From Azospirillum sp. TSH58 (GTDB lineage: Bacteria > Pseudomonadota > Alphaproteobacteria > Azospirillales > Azospirillaceae): 64,000 nucleotides of DNA. This document shows positions 50,504 through 57,580 of this stretch, piece after piece; the first letter of the stretch is position 1; every line of letters begins with the position of its first letter. Both the position numbers and the translations under genes were made by a program. Where the stretch lies: positions 124,001 through 188,000 of the forward strand of contig NZ_CP022364.1 of the NCBI RefSeq assembly GCF_003119115.1, in the 5' to 3' direction. Under the pieces are notes generated by a model, which saw only the letters and a program-made list of their open reading frames with translations, had not been told where the DNA came from and did not search any database.

Positions 50504-51328
50504 TCAGTGCGACATCAGCACCGGCACCTCCAGCTTCGCCAGAACCGTGCGGGTGGCGCCGCCAAGGACCATCTCGCGCAGGCGGGAGTGGCCGTAGGAC
50601 CCCATCACCAGCAGATCGCCGCCCAACTCGCGGCAGGAGCTGATCAGGACGTCGCCGACATCGCCGCCCCGGAAGATGTTGGCCTGATGCTGGCTGCGCA
50701 CGCCGTGGCGCTCCAGCCAGACCATCAGATCGCGCCCGCTGTCCAGCGTATGGCCCGGCGGGTCGATGGTGACCACGGTGACCTTCTCCGCCTCCTTCAG
50801 GAACGGCATGGCGTTGCGCACGGCGCGACCGGCCTCCCGCGTGTTCTTCCAGGCCACCACCGCGTGACGTCCGATCGCCAGGGCAGGCGGCGCGGCGTGG
50901 GGAAGGACCAGCGTGGGGCAGGGGCTGGTCAGCGGCAGCCGGTCCGGCACCTGGAGCGTCACCCGGTCGCCGCGCTCGTCATCGTGGCTCTGCGTGACCA
51001 GCGCCAGATCGGCATAGGCGGCGCGGGCGGCCAGCAGCTCCACATGGTCGCCTTCCTCGATCGTCCAGGAGTAGGAGCAGTCCTTGAGGGTCTGCCGCAC
51101 CTCCTGCTCGATCTGCTCCGCCTTCTCGTGGGCGATGGCCGTGGCCTCCGCGATGTAGGCGTAGGAGGCGGCGCGGCCGGTCACCGCGGCGGGCATGGAC
51201 ACCGGCGTGGCGACGAACAGCACCTCCACGAAGGCCGAGAAGCGCTTGGCCAGAGCGGCGGCGACCTCCAGCCGCTGGGAATGGCGGTCGTCGTTCGACA
51301 TGTGCAGCAGGATCGTCTTGATCGGCAT
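50504..51328 (-). CDS. Tandem universal stress protein (UspA family)
   Basis: Cytoplasmic protein of 274 residues with two Usp domains. The first starts IKTILLHMSNDD and is degenerate at its ATP site. The second (from about residue 150, AVVAWKNTREAGRAVRNA) ends in MGSYGHSRLREMVLGGATRTVL, the G-x2-G-x9-G(T) ATP-binding signature. The ATG at 51328 gives the family start MPIKTILLH; the extension to 51391 has no support. Role: general stress survival. It stands alone next to the IS. Confidence 0.9.
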   Translation of the reverse strand: MPIKTILLHMSNDDRHSQRLEVAAALAKRFSAFVEVLFVATPVSMPAAVTGRAASYAYIAEATAIAHEKAEQIEQEVRQTLKDCSYSWTIEEGDHVELLAARAAYADLALVTQSHDDERGDRVTLQVPDRLPLTSPCPTLVLPHAAPPALAIGRHAVVAWKNTREAGRAVRNAMPFLKEAEKVTVVTIDPPGHTLDSGRDLMVWLERHGVRSQHQANIFRGGDVGDVLISSCRELGGDLLVMGSYGHSRLREMVLGGATRTVLAKLEVPVLMSH

Positions 51329-51407
51329 GGTCTCGCTCGCAGGTTTCGAACCGGATGACCGGCCATCCATAGGTAATGTTTGTTGAGCCAATCTGGCAAC
51401 GGCCCGG

Positions 51408-52166
51408 CTAGCGGCTGGCGAGGCCGGTGGGACGGCCCGCTCCGGGGTCGGGAGGAAGGCCGGAGATTTCCAGCAGCAGCTTGCTCAGGATGGCGTCGGC
51501 GAAGGCTTCGAAGCTGACGGCGGGCACCAGGAAGGCACCGGGGCCGCCGATCACATTCTCCTCGTAATAGCCGTCGAGGTTCGTCGGCGCCGCCCCGCCC
51601 CAGGGATTGGGCCGGTCGTTGAGGATCGGCAGGCCGTTGATGGTGATCCCGGCGGCCACCGCCTCGTCGCGCGCCCATTGCACCGGGCGCCCGCGGTTGT
51701 TGACCCCGTCGCCCGACACGTCGATGACCCGCCGCGTCCCCTCGAAACCGTTGCCGTTGAACAGGCGGGCGCTGAAGTCGATGGCCGCGCTGATCGAGGT
51801 CCACTGCGCGCTCAGCGTGGGCGATTCGGCGATGGAGGAGGCGAAGGCCTCGACGCTGCCGTGGTCGCTCAGCAGGGTCCAGGGCACGGTGATGCGCTGG
51901 AAGCTGTCGCCGGCCCATTCGACGTAGGTGACGGCGATGCGGCCATAGGGACCGCCGCGGATCGCCGCCTGGATCTTCGGGTCGGTGAGGGCGGCGACGT
52001 AGCCCTCGCGCTGGAGGCGGCCTTCCTCCGCGTCCACGCTGCCGGACACGTCCACGGCCAGCACCAGCTCCAGATCGACCGGCGTGTCGGCCAGGGCCGG
52101 CGCGCCCACGCCACCGACCAGAAGAACCGCGACGGCCACCCCCGCCAGACGCCACGCACCGTCCAT
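51408..52166 (-). CDS. DUF1194 domain-containing exported protein (VWA-like)
   Basis: A 252-residue secreted protein with signal peptide MDGAWRLAGVAVAVLLVGGV and cleavage near ALADT. The body is von Willebrand A-like: ELVLAVDVSGSVDAEEG (MIDAS DxSxS), TRRVIDVSGDGVNNRG. DUF1194 proteins are common in alphaproteobacteria and uncharacterised. The ATG at 52166 has GGGGGAGGC seven bases upstream. It is divergent from the deacetylase-like gene. Confidence 0.87.
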   Translation of the reverse strand: MDGAWRLAGVAVAVLLVGGVGAPALADTPVDLELVLAVDVSGSVDAEEGRLQREGYVAALTDPKIQAAIRGGPYGRIAVTYVEWAGDSFQRITVPWTLLSDHGSVEAFASSIAESPTLSAQWTSISAAIDFSARLFNGNGFEGTRRVIDVSGDGVNNRGRPVQWARDEAVAAGITINGLPILNDRPNPWGGAAPTNLDGYYEENVIGGPGAFLVPAVSFEAFADAILSKLLLEISGLPPDPGAGRPTGLASR

Positions 52167-52275
52167 GCCGTGCCTCCCCCGCGGATGTCCCGGACCCCCA
52201 CAAGGCCCATACCCCTCAAGAAAAGAGATCGCCACGCGGCCACGACAAGGGGCCTCTTGCACGAGACGTTGACGG

Positions 52276-53457
52276 ATGGCCGCCGCCGCGCCACCTCTCC
52301 ACCCCATGCCGAACGATTTTCCGAACGAATTTCCCGCCCGCCCGCTGTTCCTGGGCAGCGAGATCTACCGGGGCTCCAGCTACGGCGCGAAGCACCCGCT
52401 GGCCATCCCGCGGGTGTCCACCGCCATCGACCTCAGCCGCGCCATGGGCTGGCTGCCCGATGCGGTCTACCGCGACAGCCCCCAGGCGTCGCCGCAGGAG
52501 CTGGGCCGCTTCCACAGCCCGGACTACATCGCCGCCCTCCACCGCGCGGAGGCCGACCAGCGCGTGGATGCCGACACCGGGGAGCGCTACAACCTCGGCC
52601 GGTTGGAGAATCCCGTCTTTCCCGAGATGTACCGCCGCCCCGCCATCAGCACCGGTGCCGCCATCCTGGCCGGGCGCCTGCTGGCGGAGGTGCCCGCCGG
52701 CATCGTCTACAGCCCGGCGAGCGGCACCCACCACGCCCGTCCGGGGCGGGCCAGCGGCTTCTGCTACCTCAACGCCCCGGTGCTGGGTATCCTGGCTCTG
52801 CTCGATTCCGGAATCGATCGGGTGCTGTACGTTGATCTCGACGCCCACCACGGCGACGGGGTGGAGGACGCCTTCGCCGACGACGACCGGGTGCTGACCC
52901 TGTCGGTCCATGAGGACGGGCGCTGGCCTTTCACCGGCAAGGCGGAGGACCGGCCCGGCGCCCTGGCCTTCAATCTGCCGGTCCCGCCGGGGTTCAACGA
53001 CACGGAGATGGATCACCTTCTGGAGACGGCGATCCTGCCGCTGGGGCGGGGGTTCCGCCCCCAGGCGCTGGTCATCCAGACCGGAGCCGACGCGCTGGCC
53101 GAAGACCCGCTGAGCCGGCTGGAGCTGTCGAACGGCGCGCTGTGGCGGGCGGTGAGGGCGCTGATGGGGCTGGCGCCGCGCCTGATGGTGGTTGGCGGCG
53201 GCGGCTACAATCCCTGGTCCGTCGGACGCTGCTGGGCGGGAGTGTGGGCGGTGCTGAACGGCATCGACCCGGCGGTGCCGCCGACGCCGGAGGCGGAGGG
53301 CGTGCTGCGGGCGCTCTCCTGGTCGCGCGCCGCCGGGCGCAACCCGCCCGAGCATTGGTTCACCACGCTTGCCGACGCGCCGCGTCCCGGCCCGCTGCGC
53401 GAGGAGGTGCGTCGCGTTGCCGCTGCGGCAATTGCGAAGATGGTCCGCACTGGATAA
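52276..53457 (+). CDS. Histone deacetylase-family protein (acetoin utilisation protein-like)
   Basis: Zinc-dependent deacetylase fold, 393 residues. The metal and catalytic motifs are SPASGTHHARPGRASGFCYL (the HH pair), DLDAHHGDGVEDAF (Asp and His zinc ligands), LSVHEDG and VVGGGGYNPWSVGR. Bacterial members remove acetyl groups from polyamines, acetyl-lysines or AcuC substrates. The start could also be the ATG at 52306 (MPNDFPNEF), which would make a 383-residue protein; neither has a strong ribosome binding site. Substrate unknown. Confidence 0.88.
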   Translation: MAAAAPPLHPMPNDFPNEFPARPLFLGSEIYRGSSYGAKHPLAIPRVSTAIDLSRAMGWLPDAVYRDSPQASPQELGRFHSPDYIAALHRAEADQRVDADTGERYNLGRLENPVFPEMYRRPAISTGAAILAGRLLAEVPAGIVYSPASGTHHARPGRASGFCYLNAPVLGILALLDSGIDRVLYVDLDAHHGDGVEDAFADDDRVLTLSVHEDGRWPFTGKAEDRPGALAFNLPVPPGFNDTEMDHLLETAILPLGRGFRPQALVIQTGADALAEDPLSRLELSNGALWRAVRALMGLAPRLMVVGGGGYNPWSVGRCWAGVWAVLNGIDPAVPPTPEAEGVLRALSWSRAAGRNPPEHWFTTLADAPRPGPLREEVRRVAAAAIAKMVRTG

Positions 53458-53617
53458 TCTTTGGAAAGTTTTTCATTCACGTATGTCACGCAGTTGACGT
53501 ATTGGGACGAATCGGCCAGCCTGATTCGCGCGACTCGCGCTGTCCGCAGGCCGATCCGACCAGCCGCGTCATGCTGGAACCCGGACGCTGGAGAGAGGGA
53601 GAGGGGGCCGGCCGCCG

Positions 53618-54175
53618 ATGTCCAACACCACCTTGCTCCTGCTGACCATCGCCGCGATGATGCTGGCCGCCGTTCCGGTCGCCATGATGCTGAAGCGTTT
53701 CCTCCCCGAGTTCCTGCACCGCTCCGCGGGGATCAGCCAGCTTGAGAACCGCATCTACGTCCTTCATTCGGAAATCCACGAGATTCAGGACCGGGTGAAC
53801 GGCAAGGTGCAGCGGCGCAACCAGGTGTCCGCCGAGAAGCACCGCGCGGAAACCGAAAACCGCAAGATGGAGCGGGCGATCGCGGAAATCGCCCTCCAGC
53901 CGCCGGTGTTCGTGCATGAGGTGGGCGATCCCAAGGCCGGCCTGTCGAAGTTCCTGGTGAATGTCGCCCAGGAGAAGGCCGCGTCCGGTGGGGACAAGTC
54001 CCAGGTCAACCCGATCTGGCGCTGCGCCAATGTGGCGGAGGTCTGGGCGTCCAACGCGGAGGAGGCCAGGCAGCTCGTCGAGGTGGCGTTCCCGTTCAAG
54101 ATGGGCTTCACCAAGACGTTCCAGAAGACGCAGGGCCGCCCCAACCCCGGCCGGATCAGGGCGCCCGCATCATGA
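53618..54175 (+). CDS. Membrane-anchored coiled-coil protein A
   Basis: I do not recognise a family. The 185-residue protein has one N-terminal transmembrane helix (about residues 4-26), a charged coiled coil (about 38-85, LENRIYVLHSEIHEIQDRV onward) and a beta-rich C-terminal domain (FVHEVGDPKAGLSKFLVNVA, EVWASNAEEARQLVEVAF). Its stop overlaps the start of the next gene (ATGA). That neighbour has the same three-part layout and similar C-terminal sequence, so the two are likely paralogues forming a hetero-oligomer. Confidence 0.7.
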   Translation: MSNTTLLLLTIAAMMLAAVPVAMMLKRFLPEFLHRSAGISQLENRIYVLHSEIHEIQDRVNGKVQRRNQVSAEKHRAETENRKMERAIAEIALQPPVFVHEVGDPKAGLSKFLVNVAQEKAASGGDKSQVNPIWRCANVAEVWASNAEEARQLVEVAFPFKMGFTKTFQKTQGRPNPGRIRAPAS

Positions 54176-54726
54176 TGATCAATTTCCTCATCATCCTGGG
54201 AATCATCGCCATCGGGGCATGGCTGGGCAACGTCCTGCTGGCGGTCGATGCCCAGATGGCGCAGAGCCGCAGCCGGATGCGCGCCACCAAGGACACCATC
54301 GGCAAGCTGGAGGCGACGATCCGCAGGCTCCAGCGCGAGGAGGAGACCCTCGTCAAGGAGATCGACGAGTGCATGGCCGACACGGTCGAGGCGCGGCGCA
54401 AACAGTCGGAGATCCAGCGACGCCTGTCCGAGGCGCAGACCAGGCAACGGCCGCAGCTCCTGATTCTGACCGACCGGCGCAATCCGACCGACAGGGAATG
54501 GCTGGTGACCGTCGTCAACACCCAGGTCGGCGAGATCGACGCGCTGCACCCGCTGGCCGTCGAATGGGCGCGCGGTCGCGACTATCTCGTCTGGGCCGAA
54601 AGCGACCGGGAGGCGGGAGAACGGACCATCCGCCGATTCAGCGCCCGTCCCGGCTACCAGATCAAGCAGGTCAAGCCGCTGACCAAGGACATCTACACCA
54701 CCGCCACCGACCGGACGGCGGCGTAA
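54172..54726 (+). CDS. Membrane-anchored coiled-coil protein B
   Basis: Paralogue-like partner of the preceding gene. The 184-residue protein has a transmembrane helix at residues about 3-25 (MMINFLIILGIIAIGAWLG), a coiled coil (about 38-90, KLEATIRRLQREEETLVKEI onward) and a C-terminal domain with LLILTDRRNPTDREWLVTVV and YLVWAESDREAGERTIRRF, which aligns loosely with the C-terminal blocks of protein A. The start codon overlaps the previous stop by four bases. Function unknown. Confidence 0.7.
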   Translation: MMINFLIILGIIAIGAWLGNVLLAVDAQMAQSRSRMRATKDTIGKLEATIRRLQREEETLVKEIDECMADTVEARRKQSEIQRRLSEAQTRQRPQLLILTDRRNPTDREWLVTVVNTQVGEIDALHPLAVEWARGRDYLVWAESDREAGERTIRRFSARPGYQIKQVKPLTKDIYTTATDRTAA

Positions 54727-54811
54727 CGCCGCCAAGGAGACGCCGCTGGACAGGCGCGCGCCGCGGCGGCATCGTCCAAGCTCTCGAACGTCAAGGGATG
54801 GGTTGGTCGCG

Positions 54812-55294
54812 ATGATCGGACGGGCTGTGCGTGGCCTCTTGGGCGGGCTTCTGATGGGGGCCGCGATTCTGCTGTCGGCCCTGCCGGCGACGGCGCTGGA
54901 GAGCTTCGCGCGCTCCACCCTGACCGTCGAGACGGCGGGCGGCGGCAAGTACCGATTCGACGTGGAGCTGGCGGAAACCCCGGCGCAGCAGGCGCAGGGG
55001 CTGATGTTCCGCGAGAAGATGGCTGCCGACGCCGGCATGCTGTTCACCTACGACCGCCCGCAGCCGGCCAGCTTCTGGATGAAGAACACGCTGATCCCGC
55101 TCGACATGATCTTCATCGGGGCGGACGGCCGCATCGTGAACATCCACGCCAACGCCGTACCGCAGTCGCTGGACGCGGTGAACTCCGCCGGTCCGGTGAA
55201 GGGCATCCTGGAGATCAATGGCGGCATGAGCGCGCGCCTGGGAATCCGTCCGGGCGACCGCGTGGTGCATTCGGCCTTCGGCACCACGAAGTGA
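54812..55294 (+). CDS. DUF192 domain-containing exported protein
   Basis: A 160-residue protein with a signal peptide (MIGRAVRGLLGGLLMGAAIL, cleavage after TALE or ATA) and a DUF192 domain: QAQGLMFREKMAADAGMLF, SFWMKNTLIPLDMIFI, IVNIHANAVPQS and a C-terminal GDRVVHS. The family is uncharacterised. The ATG at 54812 has AAGGGA upstream; a TTG at 54803 would add three residues. It follows the coiled-coil pair after 85 bases. Confidence 0.87.
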   Translation: MIGRAVRGLLGGLLMGAAILLSALPATALESFARSTLTVETAGGGKYRFDVELAETPAQQAQGLMFREKMAADAGMLFTYDRPQPASFWMKNTLIPLDMIFIGADGRIVNIHANAVPQSLDAVNSAGPVKGILEINGGMSARLGIRPGDRVVHSAFGTTK

Positions 55295-55312
55295 CGGCGC
55301 CGCGCCGCTAAA

Positions 55313-55479
55313 GCGGATTGCAATCCGCATTGGACCGCGATGGCGGTCCCGGCCGCACATGCGGCCGAAGACCGCCTGTCGCGGGACCATCGTCCCCGCT
55401 GGCGGCAGGCGGATGCCATCGGCATCCGCTGAGAGCCGGCGAATGAGGCGATGTGAATCTGAAGCGAACGGAAGTTCGC
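55313..55479. repeat. Multi-hairpin intergenic repeat
   Basis: Consecutive perfect dyads: GCGGATTG/CAATCCGC (55313-55328), GGACCGC/GCGGTCC (55332-55349), GGCCGC/GCGGCC (55351-55366), the shared block 55401-55442, and GCGAAC/GTTCGC (55464-55479). It is related in design to 40252-40455 and lies between convergent genes. Confidence 0.7.
55401..55442. repeat. Dispersed 42-base repeat, copy 2
   Basis: Second copy of the block at 40320-40361, with five differences over 42 positions. Confidence 0.75.
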
Positions 55480-55480
55480 G

Positions 55481-55981
55481 CTAACGGATCGCCTCGGGAA
55501 GCCCGAAGGCGGCCAGGAGACTCCGGGCCGCCGCCTCGGGGTCCGCGCCGCCGTGCAGCACCGCGGCGGCGCGCGGGTGCAACCACCCCCGCAGGGCGCG
55601 CCGCAACACGCCGTCGGACGTCGGCGGTTCCTCCAGCACCGCCGCGGGCGTGCCCTGCCGCGCCAGCCGGACGGCGCCAAGGGCGACAAGCCCGGCATCC
55701 GATCCCACCCCGACCAGCCCGACCGGCCGCCGCTCGGCGACGATCCGCGCGAGGGCGAGGACCGAACCGGCGGTGTGGCGCTTGGCGAGGTCGATCTGGC
55801 CGATCCCGGTGTGCAGCGCCGCCCGCAACGTCCCGCCCCCCATCGGCGCCACAACATCGAGCCCGCAGCCGCGCCGCCGCAGGGCTTCGGCCAGGGCCAC
55901 GGCGGCCCGGCCGGCGGGCGTGTCGTCCAGCCCGGAGACGAAGAGGGCAAGACGGGGAGGGGGCATGGACGGGCTGTTCAC
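55481..55981 (-). CDS. Half-size glycosyltransferase-like protein (GT-B N-terminal lobe)
   Basis: The 166-residue protein resembles the N-terminal Rossmann lobe of GT4-type glycosyltransferases: LALFVSGLDDTPAGRAAVAL, a helix, then DVVAPMGGGTLRAAL and an IVAERRPVGLVGVGSD block. The nucleotide-sugar-binding C-terminal lobe is missing. It may be a remnant or a repurposed half. The start is at 55981 (MNSPSM) or the ATG at 55966. Recognition is uncertain. Confidence 0.5.
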   Translation of the reverse strand: MNSPSMPPPRLALFVSGLDDTPAGRAAVALAEALRRRGCGLDVVAPMGGGTLRAALHTGIGQIDLAKRHTAGSVLALARIVAERRPVGLVGVGSDAGLVALGAVRLARQGTPAAVLEEPPTSDGVLRRALRGWLHPRAAAVLHGGADPEAAARSLLAAFGLPEAIR

Positions 55982-56097
55982 GGAGGATGTTCGGCGCGGT
56001 CGAAAGGGGCGGCATCATACGGAAGGTCCACCCTGCGGGATAGATGCGGCTGCGTCTTGCCGTCCGCGCGGGGTTCGTGTATTCCACTGCGCGACGT

Positions 56098-56175
56098 CGG
56101 GGCGTAGCGCAGTCTGGTCAGCGCGCCAGTTTTGGGTACTGGAGGCCCCCGGTTCGAATCCGGGCGCCCCGACCA
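56098..56175 (+). tRNA. tRNA-Pro (anticodon TGG), CCA encoded
   Basis: Cloverleaf: acceptor CGGGGCG/CGCCCCG, anticodon stem CCAGT/ACTGG with loop TTTGGGT (anticodon TGG), T arm GGTTCGAATCC, discriminator A and encoded CCA. Length 78 with CCA. Confidence 0.95.
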
Positions 56176-56224
56176 ACGAAATTCGAACGATGCACCACGC
56201 ACGTATCAGAGGAGATGCCGCGTC

Positions 56225-56521
56225 ATGAAGGTCCGGATCTACCAGCCGAGCAAAGCGGCCACTCAGTCCGGGCGTGCCAAGACGCATCGTTGGTTGCTCG
56301 AGTACGAGATCGAAACCCCGCGCCGTCCGGAGCCCCTGATGGGCTGGATCAGCTCCGGCGACACGCTGAACCAGGTGCGCATCGGTTTCGAGACCTCGGA
56401 GGAGGCGGTCGCCTTCGCCCAGCGCAAGGGCTGGGACTACACGGTCCAGGATGCGCCGGTGCGCCGCGTCCGCCCGCGCAACTACGCCGACAACTTCCGC
56501 ATGGACCGTCCGCGCTTCTGA
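56225..56521 (+). CDS. Complex I accessory subunit (NDUFS4/ETC subunit-like)
   Basis: A 98-residue protein of the NADH:ubiquinone oxidoreductase 18-kDa/NDUFS4 family found in alphaproteobacteria and mitochondria. It starts MKVRIYQPSKAATQSGRAKT and contains WLLEYEIETPR, MGWISSGDTLNQVRIGFET, EEAVAFAQRKGWDY and RPRNYADNF. It lies between two tRNA genes, away from any nuo operon, and is likely expressed from the tRNA transcript or its own promoter. The Asn-Phe end is characteristic of the family. Confidence 0.93.
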   Translation: MKVRIYQPSKAATQSGRAKTHRWLLEYEIETPRRPEPLMGWISSGDTLNQVRIGFETSEEAVAFAQRKGWDYTVQDAPVRRVRPRNYADNFRMDRPRF

Positions 56522-56531
56522 GCCGGACCGG

Positions 56532-56608
56532 GGCCCCATAGCTCAGTTGGATAGAGCAATCGCCTTCTAAGCGATAGGTCGCAGGTTCGAATCCTGCTGG
56601 GGTCGCCA
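56532..56608 (+). tRNA. tRNA-Arg (anticodon TCT), CCA encoded
   Basis: Acceptor GGCCCCA/TGGGGTC (one G-T pair), D arm GCTC...GAGC, anticodon stem ATCGC/GCGAT with loop CTTCTAA (anticodon TCT), T arm GGTTCGAATCC, discriminator G and encoded CCA. Confidence 0.95.
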
Positions 56609-56719
56609 CCTTCCTGTTCAATTCCGCCTTGTCCCGATTGACATGCGCACTCCGCCGGTTTCCGCCGGCGGAAACGCAGTCTTTTCCCAAACGGTCAACA
56701 CAGTTATCCCCATATCTCT

Positions 56720-56734
56720 TTTGTCGTAGACAAA
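56720..56734. repeat. Inverted repeat TTTGTC-GTA-GACAAA
   Basis: Perfect 6-bp dyad with 3-base spacer inside the DnaA-box region. It may be an operator or a replication-factor site; nothing else supports either reading. Confidence 0.4.
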
Positions 56735-56866
56735 GGGATCGCAAAGCCTTTGGTTGCGGTACAACGCTGACGATTTGCAGTGTATCCAATGGTTTCGCCT
56801 CACGATGACCATGCCCAATTTGGGGGCATGGCGGCAAGCGGTCGCCACTCCAACGGGCTTCGCGAC

Positions 56867-56901
56867 TCATCCACAAAGTTATCCACAGAAAATGGGGATA
56901 A
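56867..56901. promoter_or_regulatory. Three DnaA-box-like sites in 35 bases
   Basis: TCATCCACA at 56867, a perfect TTATCCACA at 56879, and TGGGGATAA (reverse of TTATCCCCA) at 56893. A fourth, TTATCCCCA, is at 56704. Motifs directly visible; origin or regulatory function is inferred. Confidence 0.5.
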
Positions 56902-57050
56902 CCCGGACGCGTCGGCGTGAGGCTGGACTAAGGCGTTCTCATGCGCCGCCGCCATAACCATCTACCGCAAGGAACGGGCTCCGTTCCGGTGCCGTTTCAC
57001 GGGGCGCATGATCAATCCCACGCCGTTCGGCGTCAGTACGAGGTGGTGTC

Positions 57051-57296
57051 TTGGTGGGTTGGGTCGTTAGAACGCTTCTGCTGTGCTTCGTGGTCGGGTT
57101 GGTGCTGTCCTTCCTGGACATCAATCCGGCCAGCATCCTGACCAACAGTTGGGCGACGATCCAGGACATCGCCCGGCTCGCCGCGGACATGTTCCATTGG
57201 GCGCTGCCCTACATCCTGATCGGAGCGGTGATCGTCGTCCCGCTGTCCGTCATCGGAGCGCTCATGCGCTGGACCCGCACGCGCCACCGCCCGTAA
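57051..57296 (+). CDS. Small membrane protein, DUF6460-like
   Basis: An 81-residue protein with two hydrophobic helices (TLLLCFVVGLVLSFL and ALPYILIGAVIVVPLSVIGA) around a short amphipathic segment. The DINPASI-WALPY-GAVIVVP arrangement matches what I know as DUF6460. Starts at TTG (57051) or GTG (57054) after GAGGTGG. The frame closes just upstream (TGA at 57009), so no longer form exists. Function unknown. Confidence 0.7.
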   Translation: MVGWVVRTLLLCFVVGLVLSFLDINPASILTNSWATIQDIARLAADMFHWALPYILIGAVIVVPLSVIGALMRWTRTRHRP

Positions 57297-57326
57297 CGCA
57301 ATCCCAATCTCCGCCGCCCGCAAAAG

Positions 57327-57357
57327 AAAAAACCGGAGATCCAGTGGATCTCCGGTT
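57327..57357 (-). terminator. Terminator of the downstream sRNA copy
   Basis: Minus strand: AACCGGAGATCC, loop ACT, GGATCTCCGGTT, then TTTT and TCTTTT. Perfect stem. Confidence 0.85.
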
Positions 57358-57383
57358 AAGTGAATACAGGGAGGGTTAGAGAC
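57327..57383 (-). ncRNA. Candidate sRNA, downstream copy
   Basis: Predicted RNA of about 57 nt starting near 57383 (G). The 5' part repeats copy 1 exactly (CTAACCCTCCCTGTATTC region) and is unpaired. A 10-12 bp hairpin (CCGGAGATCC-act-GGATCTCCGG) and T-run follow. An FNR-type dyad is centred 41.5 bases before the predicted start. The 5' motif is complementary to Shine-Dalgarno sequences. Not confirmed by expression. Confidence 0.7.
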
Positions 57384-57386
57384 AAG
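57362..57386 (-). repeat. 25-base repeat, downstream copy (sRNA 5' end)
   Basis: Identical at all 25 positions to 57525-57549. On the minus strand it begins CTTGTCTCTAACCC. Confidence 0.95.
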
Positions 57387-57417
57387 GACTGTTTAACTGG
57401 TCGGGCGACCCGCTTCG

Positions 57418-57431
57418 TTGATCTGCATCAA
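57418..57431. promoter_or_regulatory. FNR/FixK-type box, downstream sRNA copy
   Basis: TTGAT-CTGC-ATCAA, a perfect match to the FNR-family dyad, 31 bases from the 25-base repeat on the minus-strand downstream side. Confidence 0.8.
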
Positions 57432-57482
57432 TCTGCGATAATTTTATCAATCCGCTGCAACCGACCCTCTTTGACTTTGGAC

Positions 57483-57518
57483 AAAAAAATAGCCGAGGGT
57501 TCCATTGGAACCCCCGGC
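57483..57518 (-). terminator. Terminator of the upstream sRNA copy
   Basis: 12-bp stem with 3-base loop and a seven-T run on the minus strand. The loop sequence and stem differ from copy 2 but the structure is the same. Confidence 0.87.
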
Positions 57519-57546
57519 ATAGGCGAATACAGGGAGGGTTAGAGAC
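57483..57546 (-). ncRNA. Candidate sRNA, upstream copy
   Basis: Predicted RNA of about 64 nt from near 57546 to the T-run at 57489-57483. The first 22 bases equal those of the other copy. The 3' part is a hairpin (GCCGGGGGTTCC-aat-GGAACCCTCGGC). On the minus strand its one non-Watson-Crick pair is G-U; on the plus strand it would be an A-C mismatch, so the RNA is most likely minus-strand. Not confirmed by expression. Confidence 0.72.
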
Positions 57547-57549
57547 AAG
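57525..57549 (-). repeat. 25-base repeat, upstream copy (sRNA 5' end)
   Basis: Identical to 57362-57386; contains CTAACCCTCCC on the minus strand. Confidence 0.95.
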
Positions 57550-57580
57550 AGCTTTCTACCTCTTCCCGCCCCGGGCTACG

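Larger units (their letters stand above)
56609..57050. other. Intergenic region with a DnaA-box cluster
   Basis: These 442 bases contain no convincing gene. They hold four DnaA-box-like sites (56704-56712, 56867-56875, 56879-56887, 56893-56901), a TTTGTC-GTA-GACAAA dyad (56720-56734), and base composition lower in GC than the surroundings. The rest is unassigned. Confidence 0.6.

Noticed and set aside
56618..56957. Short open frames overlapping the DnaA-box region
   Set aside because: They have no ribosome binding site and composition unlike neighbouring genes; the DNA motifs explain the region better.
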